A program made the translations under genes and the position numbers. Of a stretch of 64,000 nucleotides of DNA, positions 10,984 to 19,343 are shown piece after piece (the first letter of the stretch is position 1; each line of letters begins with the position of its first letter). Below the pieces are notes generated by a model that was not told the DNA's origin, made no database searches, and saw only the letters and a list, made by a program, of their open reading frames with translations. The stretch is taken from NCBI GenBank assembly GCA_900104855.1, contig FNSS01000001.1, positions 6,262,001 through 6,326,000 on the forward strand. The letters are read 5' to 3'. The stretch is from Rhizobiales bacterium GAS188 (GTDB taxonomy: Bacteria; Pseudomonadota; Alphaproteobacteria; Rhizobiales; Beijerinckiaceae).

Positions 10984-11907
10984 TCATCGACGGAAGGTCG
11001 CTTCGACTTTCGTGAGAATGGCCCGCAAGACAGGCACCGCATAGTCGATGAGGGCGCGGATGCGCGCCGTCGGCGGACGCTCCGCAGGCGCGAGGAGATG
11101 CACCGGCAGCGGCGCCGATTCGAATTCGGGAAGAAGCCGCGCGAGCCGCCCGGCCCGCATCTCGCTCTCCGCCTGATAGGACATCAACCGCACGATGCCA
11201 TGTCCCTCGGCCGCCGAGGCGACAGCCGCCGCGACCTCGTTGACGTTGAGACGAGGGTGCAACCGCACCGGCCTCTGGCGTCCTCCTGCGCCCTCCGAGA
11301 ATCGCCACGGCTGGTCGGCAGCGTTCTGCGAGATGACGATGCAGGCATGGCGCGCAAGGTCGACCGGGCGCAGGAGAGGCGGGTGGCGGGCGAGATAATC
11401 GGGGCTGGCGCAGAGCACGCGCCGCACCTGGCCGAGCCTGATGGAGGACAATGAGGAATCGGGCAGGTGGCCGATCCGGATCGCCACGTCGAAGCCTTCC
11501 TCGACCAGGTTGACGATCCGGTCGAGCAGCAACAGCCGCAGCGAGACGCCGCGATGGGCATCGAGGAAGCCGTCCATGACCGGGCGCACATGCAGCCGGC
11601 CGAAGGTCGCAGGCGAGGTCACGGCCACCACGCCCTGCAATTCGGCCTGCTCGCTGCCGACACTGCGTTCGGCGCTGGCGAGCTCCGCCAGCACGTTGCG
11701 GCAGGCGACGAGATAGCGTTCTCCCGCCTGCGTCAGGCGCATCGCACGCGTGCTGCGATGCAGGAGCGTCGCGCCGACACGCTGCTCCAGGAAGGCTATC
11801 GCCCGCGTGACGGAGGGCGGTGAGCGCCGCAACCGCCGCGCCGCTCCGGCGAAGCTGCCCTCGTCGACCACACTGGCGAAGATCGCCATCGCGTCCAAGC
11901 GGTCCAT
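10984..11907 (-). CDS. LysR-family transcriptional regulator
   Basis: 307 residues. N-terminal helix-turn-helix (MAIFASVVDEGSFAGAARRL, residues 7-26, then SVTRAIAFLEQRVGATLL) followed by a LysR substrate-binding domain to about residue 295. Resembles the group that regulates divergent oxidoreductase genes. It is divergent from the pyridoxamine-oxidase-like gene at 12018 with 110 bases between, so that gene is its probable target. GGAA lies 6 bases before the start. Confidence 0.92.
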   Translation of the reverse strand: MDRLDAMAIFASVVDEGSFAGAARRLRRSPPSVTRAIAFLEQRVGATLLHRSTRAMRLTQAGERYLVACRNVLAELASAERSVGSEQAELQGVVAVTSPATFGRLHVRPVMDGFLDAHRGVSLRLLLLDRIVNLVEEGFDVAIRIGHLPDSSLSSIRLGQVRRVLCASPDYLARHPPLLRPVDLARHACIVISQNAADQPWRFSEGAGGRQRPVRLHPRLNVNEVAAAVASAAEGHGIVRLMSYQAESEMRAGRLARLLPEFESAPLPVHLLAPAERPPTARIRALIDYAVPVLRAILTKVEATFRR

Positions 11908-12017
11908 CGATCATTCCAATCTGCGCAAGAATGCGTTGCACCTATCGCGCATTCTATCACGGCGGGAAAGCGCCCACATGCATGAGCAGATCAGCACATG
12001 ACGCCAGGATCGCAGCG

Positions 12018-13043
12018 ATGGAACGGATCGTTCGAGGAGCAGGGGACAGTGGGGCGCAGGAGAGGCGCGTGACGCAGACGCCGCGTGAGCTGGAGAAGGG
12101 CCAGGCGCCTTGGCATGAGGGCGAGCGTGCCGCACATGCGAGGCTCGGCCTCTCGGAGCGCATGGCGGAAGTGGGCGAGCGGGCGCTGCGCAATTTCATG
12201 CCGGACCAGCACCGCCTCTTCTTCGCGCAGCTTCCTTTCCTGGTGGTCGGCTCGGTCGATGCCGATCAGCAGCCCTGGGCCTCGATGTTGTTCGGGCAGC
12301 CAGGCTTCGCCATGAGCCCCGACCCTTTCACCCTGGATGTCGCGGCGCTTCCAGACGCCGATGATCCGCTCGCGCCCGCCATCGTCGAAGGTGCGACGCT
12401 CGGCCTCCTCGGCATCGAGCTGCCGACCCTTCGGCGCAACCGCATGAACGGCCATGTCGCGAGCGCAGGGCCGGGCGGCTTTTCGCTCTCCGTCGACCAG
12501 AGTTTTGGCAATTGCCCGCAATATATTCACAAGCGCGATTATGAGGGGTTCAGGCGGGACGCCTTCGCGCGGTCGGCACGCGCCGAGCGGCTCACGACGC
12601 TCGGCGCCGAGGAGCTGTCGCTGATCGCGCGCGCCGATACCTGCTTCGTTGCGTCCGCGGCGATCCCGCGCGGCGGCCGTGCCGACGGCATCGATGTCTC
12701 GCATCGCGGCGGCATGCCGGGCTTCCTGAAGCTCGACCGCGAGGGTCATGTCCTGATGCCCGATTATCGCGGCAATTTCTTCTTCAACACGCTCGGCAAT
12801 CTGCTCGTCAATCCGCGCATCGGTGTCACCATCGTGGATTTCGACAAGGGCGACCTGCTGCAGCTCACCGGAATTGCCGAGGTGATCTGGGAAGGGGCGG
12901 CTCTCGCCGATCATCCGGGCGCGAAGCGGTTGTGCAAGATCACGCCGCTTGCTGCGCAATGGCTGCGCGGGGGCTTTCCGCTGGCGACGACGCTTCGTCA
13001 GATCTCGTCCCAGGCGATGGCGACGCTGAGCATGCCGAACTGA
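12018..13043 (+). CDS. Pyridoxamine 5'-phosphate oxidase-like FMN-binding protein
   Basis: About 341 residues with a flavin split-barrel: the LPFLVVGSVDADQQPWASM segment is the first strand pair, and DYRGNFFFNTLGNLLVNPR the cofactor-binding part. Such proteins bind FMN or heme and act as redox enzymes; the substrate is unknown and it is not classical PdxH. Start uncertain: ATG at 12018 has AGGA 8 bases ahead, but a GTG at 12069 with a better GGAGAGG would remove 17 residues that look non-conserved. Probably controlled by the divergent LysR protein. Confidence 0.82.
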   Translation: MERIVRGAGDSGAQERRVTQTPRELEKGQAPWHEGERAAHARLGLSERMAEVGERALRNFMPDQHRLFFAQLPFLVVGSVDADQQPWASMLFGQPGFAMSPDPFTLDVAALPDADDPLAPAIVEGATLGLLGIELPTLRRNRMNGHVASAGPGGFSLSVDQSFGNCPQYIHKRDYEGFRRDAFARSARAERLTTLGAEELSLIARADTCFVASAAIPRGGRADGIDVSHRGGMPGFLKLDREGHVLMPDYRGNFFFNTLGNLLVNPRIGVTIVDFDKGDLLQLTGIAEVIWEGAALADHPGAKRLCKITPLAAQWLRGGFPLATTLRQISSQAMATLSMPN

Positions 13044-13187
13044 CGATCCGCGATCCAGCAAGCCTTGATCCCCGAAGCCGTGGCGGCTAGGCACAGTCCG
13101 GCCTGGTGATTTCGTTGGCGCCCTCGGCGCGAATCGAGCAGATTGCCGGCCGATCCGCCGATTCGCAGGCCATTATTGCGGGGCTCC

Positions 13188-14012
13188 ATGGGACTCATCT
13201 CGACCATCATCGTCGCCATCCTGCAAGGCATCACCGAGCTCTTCCCCGTGTCGTCGCTCGGGCATGCGGTGGTGCTGCCGCCGCTGATGCGCTTGAAGGA
13301 TATGGACATCCGTTCGGAGGCCTTCCTGCCGCTGCTCGTGGTCTTGCATGTCGGCACCGCGATCGCCTTGATGCTATATTTCTGGCGCGATTGGCTGGGC
13401 ATCCTGTCGGCCTTCTTCGACCGCGACCCAAAACGGCGCGGCGAGCAGTTCCGGCTTCTCGGGCTGGTGATCGTCGGCACCATACCGGCCGTGATCGCCG
13501 GCTTCCTGCTCGAGCATTATGTGCGCGAATTGTTCGGCTCGGCCTTCCTCGCCGCCTTCTTCCTGATCGTGAACGGGGTGCTGCTCTTTGCCGTCGAGCG
13601 GCTGAAGCAGGAGGGCCATAACCCGATCGGCGCGCTCACCATGAAGGATGCCGCCATCATCGGCATCTGGCAGTGCCTGGCGTTGATCCCCGGCATCTCG
13701 CGCTCCGGCGCCACCATTGCCGGCGGCCTGCTGCTCGGCCTGAAGCACGAGGCGGCGGCGCGCTTCTCGTTCCTGCTGGCGACGCCGATCATTCTGGGCG
13801 CCGCCGTGCTCGAGGTGCCGAAGCTCATGAAGTCGGGCGGCCATGTCACCAGCGTCGCTCTGATCGGCGGCGTTGTCGCTGGCGTCACGGCCTTCATCGC
13901 CATCGCCATCCTGATGCGCTGGATGAAGTCGCATGAGTTCAAGGCGCTCGACCCGTTCGCCTATTACTGCATGGGGTTTGGGGCGTTGAGCCTGGTGCTG
14001 CTGGCTATCTGA
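13188..14012 (+). CDS. uppP: Undecaprenyl-diphosphatase (BacA/UppP)
   Basis: 274 residues, about eight membrane helices. Both catalytic segments are present: GITELFPVSSLGH at residues 14-26 (consensus ExxPVSSxxH) and IPGISRSGAT around residue 168. It regenerates undecaprenyl phosphate for peptidoglycan and other envelope polymers, and gives bacitracin resistance. Single gene; ribosome binding site weak (GCGGGG). Confidence 0.95.
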   Translation: MGLISTIIVAILQGITELFPVSSLGHAVVLPPLMRLKDMDIRSEAFLPLLVVLHVGTAIALMLYFWRDWLGILSAFFDRDPKRRGEQFRLLGLVIVGTIPAVIAGFLLEHYVRELFGSAFLAAFFLIVNGVLLFAVERLKQEGHNPIGALTMKDAAIIGIWQCLALIPGISRSGATIAGGLLLGLKHEAAARFSFLLATPIILGAAVLEVPKLMKSGGHVTSVALIGGVVAGVTAFIAIAILMRWMKSHEFKALDPFAYYCMGFGALSLVLLAI

Positions 14013-14014
14013 GG

Positions 14015-14051
14015 CCTCTCCCGACGCGGCGGTCTTGGCCGCGCGGAGAGG
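14015..14051. terminator. Hairpin between convergent genes
   Basis: 7-bp arms CCTCTCC (14015-14021) and GGAGAGG (14045-14051) enclosing a further GC-rich inverted repeat. It starts 3 bases after the uppP stop and lies 40 bases from the end of the convergent thioesterase gene. No T run, so efficiency is uncertain. Confidence 0.45.
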
Positions 14052-14090
14052 AAGCGCCTCGGCTCGAAGGCTAAGCGCCTCTGGCTTGTG

Positions 14091-14489
14091 TCAGCGCACC
14101 AGCGCCGCCTGCCCCATGCGGTCGAGAAAACTGCGCAGGTCAATGACGGCGCGGTCGTGGGTGCCGATCATCAACACCGCATCATTCCAGGAAATCTCGA
14201 CCTCGAAGCCGAGCTTGCGGCGATTGACGTCGATGAGCCTGGCGCGTGCCCCGACCGTGGCCCCGGCCGGCGCCGGCGCGATATGGCGGATATGCAGGCC
14301 GATCCCGACCGATGCCTCGCCGCGATCGTAATAGGGCCTCACGCAACGCTCGGCCGCGGTCTCGACGAAGCCGATCAGGGCGGCGGTGCCGAGCACGGTG
14401 ACGTCGGCGTTTCCGAAAGCCTCGGCCGAGTGGGAGGCATCGGTCGCGATCGAATAGGAATAGACGAGACCAGGTTCGACAGACTTCAT
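14091..14489 (-). CDS. Hot-dog thioesterase, FlK (fluoroacetyl-CoA thioesterase)-like
   Basis: 132 residues, single hot-dog domain. Aligning with FlK of Streptomyces cattleya, all three catalytic residues are found with the same spacing: Thr35, Glu43 and His69 against Thr42, Glu50 and His76. The C-terminal GTHDRAVIDLRSF also matches the family. Family members hydrolyse small acyl-CoAs; the physiological substrate here is unknown and fluoroacetyl-CoA specificity cannot be inferred. The start region is duplicated (see repeat 14476-14514): the upstream copy of the ATG is out of frame and reads only six codons before a stop. No good Shine-Dalgarno is visible. Confidence 0.82.
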   Translation of the reverse strand: MKSVEPGLVYSYSIATDASHSAEAFGNADVTVLGTAALIGFVETAAERCVRPYYDRGEASVGIGLHIRHIAPAPAGATVGARARLIDVNRRKLGFEVEISWNDAVLMIGTHDRAVIDLRSFLDRMGQAALVR

Positions 14490-14514
14490 GGCTCGACAGA
14501 CTTCATGGCTCGAC
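14476..14514. repeat. 17-bp tandem duplication across a start codon
   Basis: Two complete and one partial copy of TCGACAGACTTCATGGC. It duplicates the ATG and first codons of the thioesterase gene (minus strand). Because 17 is not a multiple of three, the upstream ATG is frameshifted and makes MKSVEP then a stop that overlaps the true ATG. Confidence 0.92.
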
Positions 14515-14777
14515 GGATTTCTTGACGCGATGCTTCAGCTGGCTGTCGGCGGCGACCAGAAAACATCGCCGCTTGCTGCCTCGCCGTCAATGGCGTGAGC
14601 AACAATCTCACCTCCCAGCGTCATCTTGCGGCGCCGCCATCTCCTTGAACCTCACGCAGACCAGCTGCGACCAAGTCATCATGACCATGCGCGACATCGC
14701 GCAGGGCCCGTGTCCCGCGGCGTGATCGCCGGGATCGGCCTTGCTCGGACCCGTGCACGGGGGCGGGAGACGTCGTG

Positions 14778-15221
14778 ATGAAATACCTGAAAGCCTTCGC
14801 GCTCGGCGTTTTCGTCAGCCTCCTCGTCCAGGAGGTGCTCGCCTATGGGCTCGGCGCCTTGATGCAGCAATGGCTCGCCGAGGTCGTCGCCTCTGTCGCG
14901 ATCGTGATCCTGTCCGCCCCGATTTTCATTCAGCTCACCGATCGGCCTGATGCCGACCGCCGAGCGCTATGCCAAGCGATGATGGGAGCGCTTGTCCCGA
15001 CCTTCAACGGGCCGTGCCGGATGACCCTAATGCTCATCGGAGAATCCGGATGGAGCTTCGCCAATCTCGCACTCGAGACCGTGTTCCTGGCTGCGATGCT
15101 GGTGACCATGTGCCTCGTGCTGCACATCGTCTTCACCACCGAGGAGATCGGCGAATATCCGGCTTGGCTGCGCAGTAGGCTGTGGCGGCGCAACCTGTGG
15201 CGGCGATCTGGGCGCAATTGA
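14778..15221 (+). CDS. Uncharacterised membrane protein
   Basis: 147 residues. I do not recognise the family. Hydropathy by eye gives four membrane segments: about residues 4-26, 33-52, 76-88 and 92-113, with a charged tail ending in a small duplication (RLWRRNLWRRS). The start at 14778 is preceded by GGGAGA 8 bases upstream; a GTG codon directly before it is less likely. The 288 bases upstream contain no other gene. It converges with the dienelactone hydrolase gene. Confidence 0.65.
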   Translation: MKYLKAFALGVFVSLLVQEVLAYGLGALMQQWLAEVVASVAIVILSAPIFIQLTDRPDADRRALCQAMMGALVPTFNGPCRMTLMLIGESGWSFANLALETVFLAAMLVTMCLVLHIVFTTEEIGEYPAWLRSRLWRRNLWRRSGRN

Positions 15222-15246
15222 ACTGCGCGCCGATCTGCTCCTCCGC

Positions 15247-15978
15247 CTATTTCAGGTTGCGATCCCACATCGCCAGGATCTTCGCCCAGCTCGCTTCGGC
15301 CGCATGGGTCTCGTAGACGTCCCGCTCCGGGAACTGGAAGCCGTGCCGGCTGCCGGAATAGACGTCGAGGCCATAGGGCGTGCCGGCCTTGTCGAGGGCG
15401 GCGCGCAAGGTCGGGATCACATGATCCGGCACATGCTCGTCGGTCTCGGCGAAGCCGAAATACATCTCCCCCTTGATGCGGTCGATCGCCAGATGCGGGG
15501 AATCCTCCGCATCGGTGACGATGCCGACACCATAGAGCGAGGCGCAGGCGGCCAGGCGGTTCGAGAAGCGTGCGGCGGCCGTCGTCACATAGCGGCCGCT
15601 CATGCAATGGCCGACGCAGCCGACGGCGCCTGGCTTCACCTTGTCCTGCGCGTCGAGGAAGCCGAGCCAGGCCGCGGTATCTTCCATGACGAGCGCGTTG
15701 GTGAGCGAGTTCATCGCCGCCATCATCGTGGCACGCATACCCTCGGCCCGTCGCACGAAGTCGAAGCGCAGGTTGCCGAGGCGGTAATACATGTCGGGCA
15801 GCAGGCAGAAATAGCCATGCTTGGCGATGCGCCGCGCCAGATTGCGCAGCTCCTCGCGGATGCCGGGCGCGTCCATGTAGAAGAGGATGCCCGGATATGG
15901 ACCAGGCCCCTCCGGACAGACTGCGAAGCTCGGGATCGGCCCGTTGCGGGAGGTGACGACGACATCTTTCTCGATCAT
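15247..15978 (-). CDS. Dienelactone hydrolase family protein
   Basis: 243 residues, alpha/beta hydrolase fold. The triad is Cys125 in GHCMSG, Asp180 in AETDEHVP and His212 in SRHGFQFPERD, as in dienelactone hydrolases, which use Cys rather than Ser. Cytoplasmic; hydrolyses a lactone or small ester, substrate not deducible since no chlorocatechol genes are nearby. Divergent from the cysteine hydrolase gene with 143 bases between. Confidence 0.9.
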   Translation of the reverse strand: MIEKDVVVTSRNGPIPSFAVCPEGPGPYPGILFYMDAPGIREELRNLARRIAKHGYFCLLPDMYYRLGNLRFDFVRRAEGMRATMMAAMNSLTNALVMEDTAAWLGFLDAQDKVKPGAVGCVGHCMSGRYVTTAAARFSNRLAACASLYGVGIVTDAEDSPHLAIDRIKGEMYFGFAETDEHVPDHVIPTLRAALDKAGTPYGLDVYSGSRHGFQFPERDVYETHAAEASWAKILAMWDRNLK

Positions 15979-16121
15979 GGCAGCCCTTTATCGCGATCCG
16001 CTCCGACACCCGCGCGTAACTGAGAGCACGGACGCCGTCGAGCAAAATCCTCGCATGCTCGATCCAGCTTTGTGCCATTTGCTGGTAGGCTGCCGGCTCG
16101 AAATCGGTTCCGAGGATCGAG

Positions 16122-16688
16122 ATGACAGTTCCATCACCTGGCGGCAAAGGCACGGCGCTGCTGGTCATCGACCTTCAGCTCGGCATGTTCAACGGCGAGC
16201 GGATCGCGCCGATCCATGCGGGCGAAATGTTGCTCACGCGCGTGCAGACGCTTCTCTTGCAGGCTCGGCACTCCGGCACGCCCATCATCTATGTCCGGCA
16301 CGCCGGTCAGTCGGGACATCTTCTCGAACACGGGACGCCAAACTGGCAAATCCATCCGTCGATCGCGCCGCAGTCAGGGGAGGCCATCGTCGACAAGCGC
16401 ACGCCGGACTCGTTCCATGAAACGACGCTGATGCCCGTGCTCACGACGGCAGGAGTGAAGAGCCTGGTTGTCGTAGGCGCACAGACGGAGGTCTGCGTGG
16501 ACACCACGTGCCGGCGCGCCTTCACATTGGGATTCGACGTCGCGCTTGTCTCGGATGCGCACAGCACCTGGGATAACGACACGCTGACGGCCGATCAGAT
16601 CATCCGGCACACAAATCAGACCTTGGCCGGGTGGTTCGTGCACTTGGTGCCGGCTGCCGAGGTCGGAGATTGCGTGCAGAATTTTTGA
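16122..16688 (+). CDS. Cysteine hydrolase, isochorismatase-like
   Basis: 188 residues. The isochorismatase-like catalytic triad is present: Asp17 (LLVIDLQ), Lys92 (DKRTPDSF) and Cys125 (TEVCVDTTCR). Presence of the Cys points to an amidase/nicotinamidase-type hydrolase rather than true isochorismatase. The GAGGATCGAG before the ATG serves as ribosome binding site. Substrate unknown. Confidence 0.9.
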   Translation: MTVPSPGGKGTALLVIDLQLGMFNGERIAPIHAGEMLLTRVQTLLLQARHSGTPIIYVRHAGQSGHLLEHGTPNWQIHPSIAPQSGEAIVDKRTPDSFHETTLMPVLTTAGVKSLVVVGAQTEVCVDTTCRRAFTLGFDVALVSDAHSTWDNDTLTADQIIRHTNQTLAGWFVHLVPAAEVGDCVQNF

Positions 16689-16796
16689 CTGTCGCAGCGT
16701 ATCGCGACGGTGAGACCCGTCGGCGGGAGGAAGCTCCATTGCGGGGCCATCGGCCGAGAGCCCGCAATTTTCTGCAATGATGTCACTAAGTTGTGA

Positions 16797-16874
16797 TGGT
16801 CGGAGCGAGAGGATTTGAACCTCCGACCCCTAGTCCCCCAGACTAGTGCGCTAACCGGGCTGCGCCACGCTCCG
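16797..16874 (-). tRNA. tRNA-Pro(GGG)
   Basis: Reading the minus strand: acceptor CGGAGCG pairs with CGCTCCG; anticodon stem CTAGT/ACTAG with loop CTGGGGG, anticodon GGG; T arm GGAGG-TTCAAAT-CCTCT; discriminator A and an encoded CCA (16797-16799). 78 bases including CCA. Decodes CCC and, by wobble, CCU. Confidence 0.97.
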
Positions 16875-17062
16875 ACGGGGCCCTTATAGGTGAGGGGACG
16901 GCTCTGTGCAACGGCGTGGCGCGCCGGGCGGCGCAACCAGCCATCGTGGCCGGAAGATGCGCCCGGCCCGCCTTCCCAAACTTCGCCATCTTCTGTGCTA
17001 TGGCGGAGGCGCAGTGCCTCAATCGCAGCGCCGTCTCGCCCGGGCGGACGCAGGAGCAGCCC

Positions 17063-17908
17063 GTGTCCAGATCATTTGCCGTCATCCGCAAGGTCGCTTT
17101 CCTTTCGTTCCTGGCCGTCCTTGCCTGGCGCCCCGCGGGCGCCGAAACGCAGAAGATCGTCCTCGTTCCGCACCGCGCCGTCTATGACCTGTCGCTGCTG
17201 TCGAGCCGAGGCGTGAACGGCGTCGACGAGGCGCGCGGCCGGCTCGTCTTCGAGATCACGGGTACAGCCTGCGAAGGCTATGCGACGAATTTCCGCCAGG
17301 TGACGCAGTTGAGCGGCTCGGAGAGCAGCGGCGACCGCGGCTTCGATGTCCGCTCCACCTCCTTCGAGACCGGCGACGGCTCGGGCTTGCGCTTCACCAA
17401 TGATTCGGTGCGCGGCGACACCACCGAGCACACCGAAGGCAAGGCGCAACTCGGCGCCGGCGGCGTCGAGATCAGCATCCAGAAACCCCAAGACGCCCAT
17501 CTCACGGCGCCAGCCGACACGCTATTCCCGAATGCGCATATCAAGCGCCTCATCCAGGAAGGATTTGCCGGAAACAAGCTGTTCTCGACCAAGATCTTCG
17601 ACGGCTCGGATACCGGCCGCAAAGTCTATGATACGCTGGCGGTTATCGGCGCTCCGGTCGCGACGGAGGCGGCCGAGCAGGCCGAGCCCGCGAGCAAGGC
17701 GCCGCAATTGCAGGGGCATACCTCCTGGCCGGTGACGCTCAGCTATTTCGAGCCCGGCGCCGGAGAGCGCCAGCCTGCCTATGTCATGAGCTTCGTCCTC
17801 TACGATAATGGCGTCAGCCGGGCGCTGAAGCTCAATTATGGGGATTTCGCGCTCAAGGGGGAGCTGAAGACCATCGAATTCCTGTCTCCTTCCGCCTGCA
17901 ACCAGTAA
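17063..17908 (+). CDS. eipB: Envelope integrity protein EipB (DUF1849)
   Basis: 281 residues. Signal peptide to about residue 27 (AGA/ET cleavage), then a DUF1849 domain starting at HRAVYDLSL. EipB of Brucella is a periplasmic spiral beta-barrel that supports envelope integrity and has a conserved disulfide; here Cys70 and Cys279 occupy the matching positions. The GTG at 17063 is chosen because CAGGAG lies 6 bases ahead and the signal peptide follows directly; the upstream open frame overlaps the tRNA leader and is not credible. Confidence 0.9.
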   Translation: MSRSFAVIRKVAFLSFLAVLAWRPAGAETQKIVLVPHRAVYDLSLLSSRGVNGVDEARGRLVFEITGTACEGYATNFRQVTQLSGSESSGDRGFDVRSTSFETGDGSGLRFTNDSVRGDTTEHTEGKAQLGAGGVEISIQKPQDAHLTAPADTLFPNAHIKRLIQEGFAGNKLFSTKIFDGSDTGRKVYDTLAVIGAPVATEAAEQAEPASKAPQLQGHTSWPVTLSYFEPGAGERQPAYVMSFVLYDNGVSRALKLNYGDFALKGELKTIEFLSPSACNQ

Positions 17909-17941
17909 GGCCCCGCTTAAGGCCGCGCTGCTCGCTCGCGT

Positions 17942-19237
17942 TCAGCGTCGCCCCTTGTCGCCTGTCTGGCGCGCGGCGAAGACGAGCCCGCGCGTGATGG
18001 CGCCCTGGCCGAAACGGGCGCGCAGGCTGTCGACGGCTCGTTCCATCCCGGCTTCGCGCGCCACGCTCTGATCGGCGAGGTCGCCGCGATCGGCCTCCTC
18101 GGCCGGCACGAGCTCCGAGACGCCGACGCCGATCAGGCGATAGGGACCACGCGCCAGCTCCGGCTGCATCAGGGCGCGCGCCGCCTGGTAGATGCGACCG
18201 GCGAGATTGGTGGGCGCCGAGACCGTGCGTGACCGGGTGACGAGGCGGAAATCGCTCGTCTTCAGCTTCAGCGTGATGGTCGAGCCGCCGAGCTCGCTGG
18301 CCTTCATCCGTGCCGAGACCTTTTCCGACAGGTGCATGAGGATCGGCAGCAGCACCTCGGCGTCCCTGGTGTCGGTCTCGAAGGTCGTCTCGGCCGAGAC
18401 GCTCTTCGTTTCGTGCTCGGGCGTGACGCGCCGGTCGTCGCGCGCATTGGCGAGCCGCGTCAGCCGCATGCCGTCATTGCCGAGGAGCGAGACCATGCGC
18501 CGCGGCTCGAGCCGGCGCAGATCGAGGACCGTGCTCACGCCCTCGCGCCCGAAACGCGCCGCCGCCGCCTTGCCGACCCCCGGCAGGATGGTGACCGGCT
18601 TGGGCCCAAGGAAGTCGAGCGCCTCCGCCTCCCCGATGGCCGAGAAGCCGCGCGGCTTGTCGATATCGGAGGCGATCTTCGCCAGGAATTTGTTGAACGA
18701 CAGGCCGATCGACACGGTGACGCCGATCTCCTTTTCGACCTTCTCGGAAAACCGCATCAAGGTGAGGGAAGGCGGCGTGCCGTGCAGCGCCTGCGTCCCC
18801 GAGAGGTCGAGAAAGGCCTCGTCGATCGAGACGGGCTCGACGAGCGGCGTCAGCTCCAGCATCAGCCGGCGCACCTCGCGGCTCACCTTCACGTATTTCT
18901 CCATGTTCGGCTTGATGATGACGGCGTTGGGGCAGGCGGCGCGGGCCTTGAACATCGGCATCGCCGAGTGCACGCCATGGATACGCGCAATGTAGCAGGC
19001 CGTCGAGACGACGCCGCGGCGCCCGCCGCCGATGATGACCGGCTTTGCCATCAGCGAGGGATCGTCGCGCTTCTCGATCGTCGCATAGAAGGCGTCGCAA
19101 TCCACATGGGCGATGGCAAGCTTGTCCCATTCGGGATGCGCGAAGAGGCGCGGGCTGCCGCAATGCGGGCAGCGCGCCCGCTTCTCGCCGAGGGTGCTGC
19201 GACAATCGCGGCAGATCTGGGCAATCGTGCTTGTCAT
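17942..19237 (-). CDS. dinB: Y-family DNA polymerase IV with N-terminal zinc ribbon
   Basis: 431 residues. Translesion polymerase. Palm motifs HVDCDAF (Asp46, Asp48) and SIDEAFLDLS (Asp139, Glu140) are complete; a helix-hairpin-helix (ILPGVGKAAA) and little-finger domain follow. Ahead of the catalytic domain is C-x2-C-x10-C-x2-C (Cys9, Cys12, Cys23, Cys26), a small zinc ribbon seen in a Rhizobiales subgroup and absent from E. coli DinB. No beta-clamp motif could be assigned with confidence at the C-terminus. No LexA box is visible in the 106 bases upstream. Start at 19237 behind GACGAGG. Confidence 0.93.
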   Translation of the reverse strand: MTSTIAQICRDCRSTLGEKRARCPHCGSPRLFAHPEWDKLAIAHVDCDAFYATIEKRDDPSLMAKPVIIGGGRRGVVSTACYIARIHGVHSAMPMFKARAACPNAVIIKPNMEKYVKVSREVRRLMLELTPLVEPVSIDEAFLDLSGTQALHGTPPSLTLMRFSEKVEKEIGVTVSIGLSFNKFLAKIASDIDKPRGFSAIGEAEALDFLGPKPVTILPGVGKAAAARFGREGVSTVLDLRRLEPRRMVSLLGNDGMRLTRLANARDDRRVTPEHETKSVSAETTFETDTRDAEVLLPILMHLSEKVSARMKASELGGSTITLKLKTSDFRLVTRSRTVSAPTNLAGRIYQAARALMQPELARGPYRLIGVGVSELVPAEEADRGDLADQSVAREAGMERAVDSLRARFGQGAITRGLVFAARQTGDKGRR

Positions 19238-19343
19238 CGCCTCGTCCGAGCCGGCCCAAATGCCGCCGGCACAGCGCTTGCGCACAAGCTTAGCGCGTTA
19301 TCGGAAAAAGATTTAGACCTGTCCGCGATTCGCAGAGGAGGCC

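Noticed and set aside
16616-16936. Open frame across the tRNA on the minus strand
   Set aside because: The stretch GTRGRRFKSSRSD is the usual false translation of a tRNA gene.
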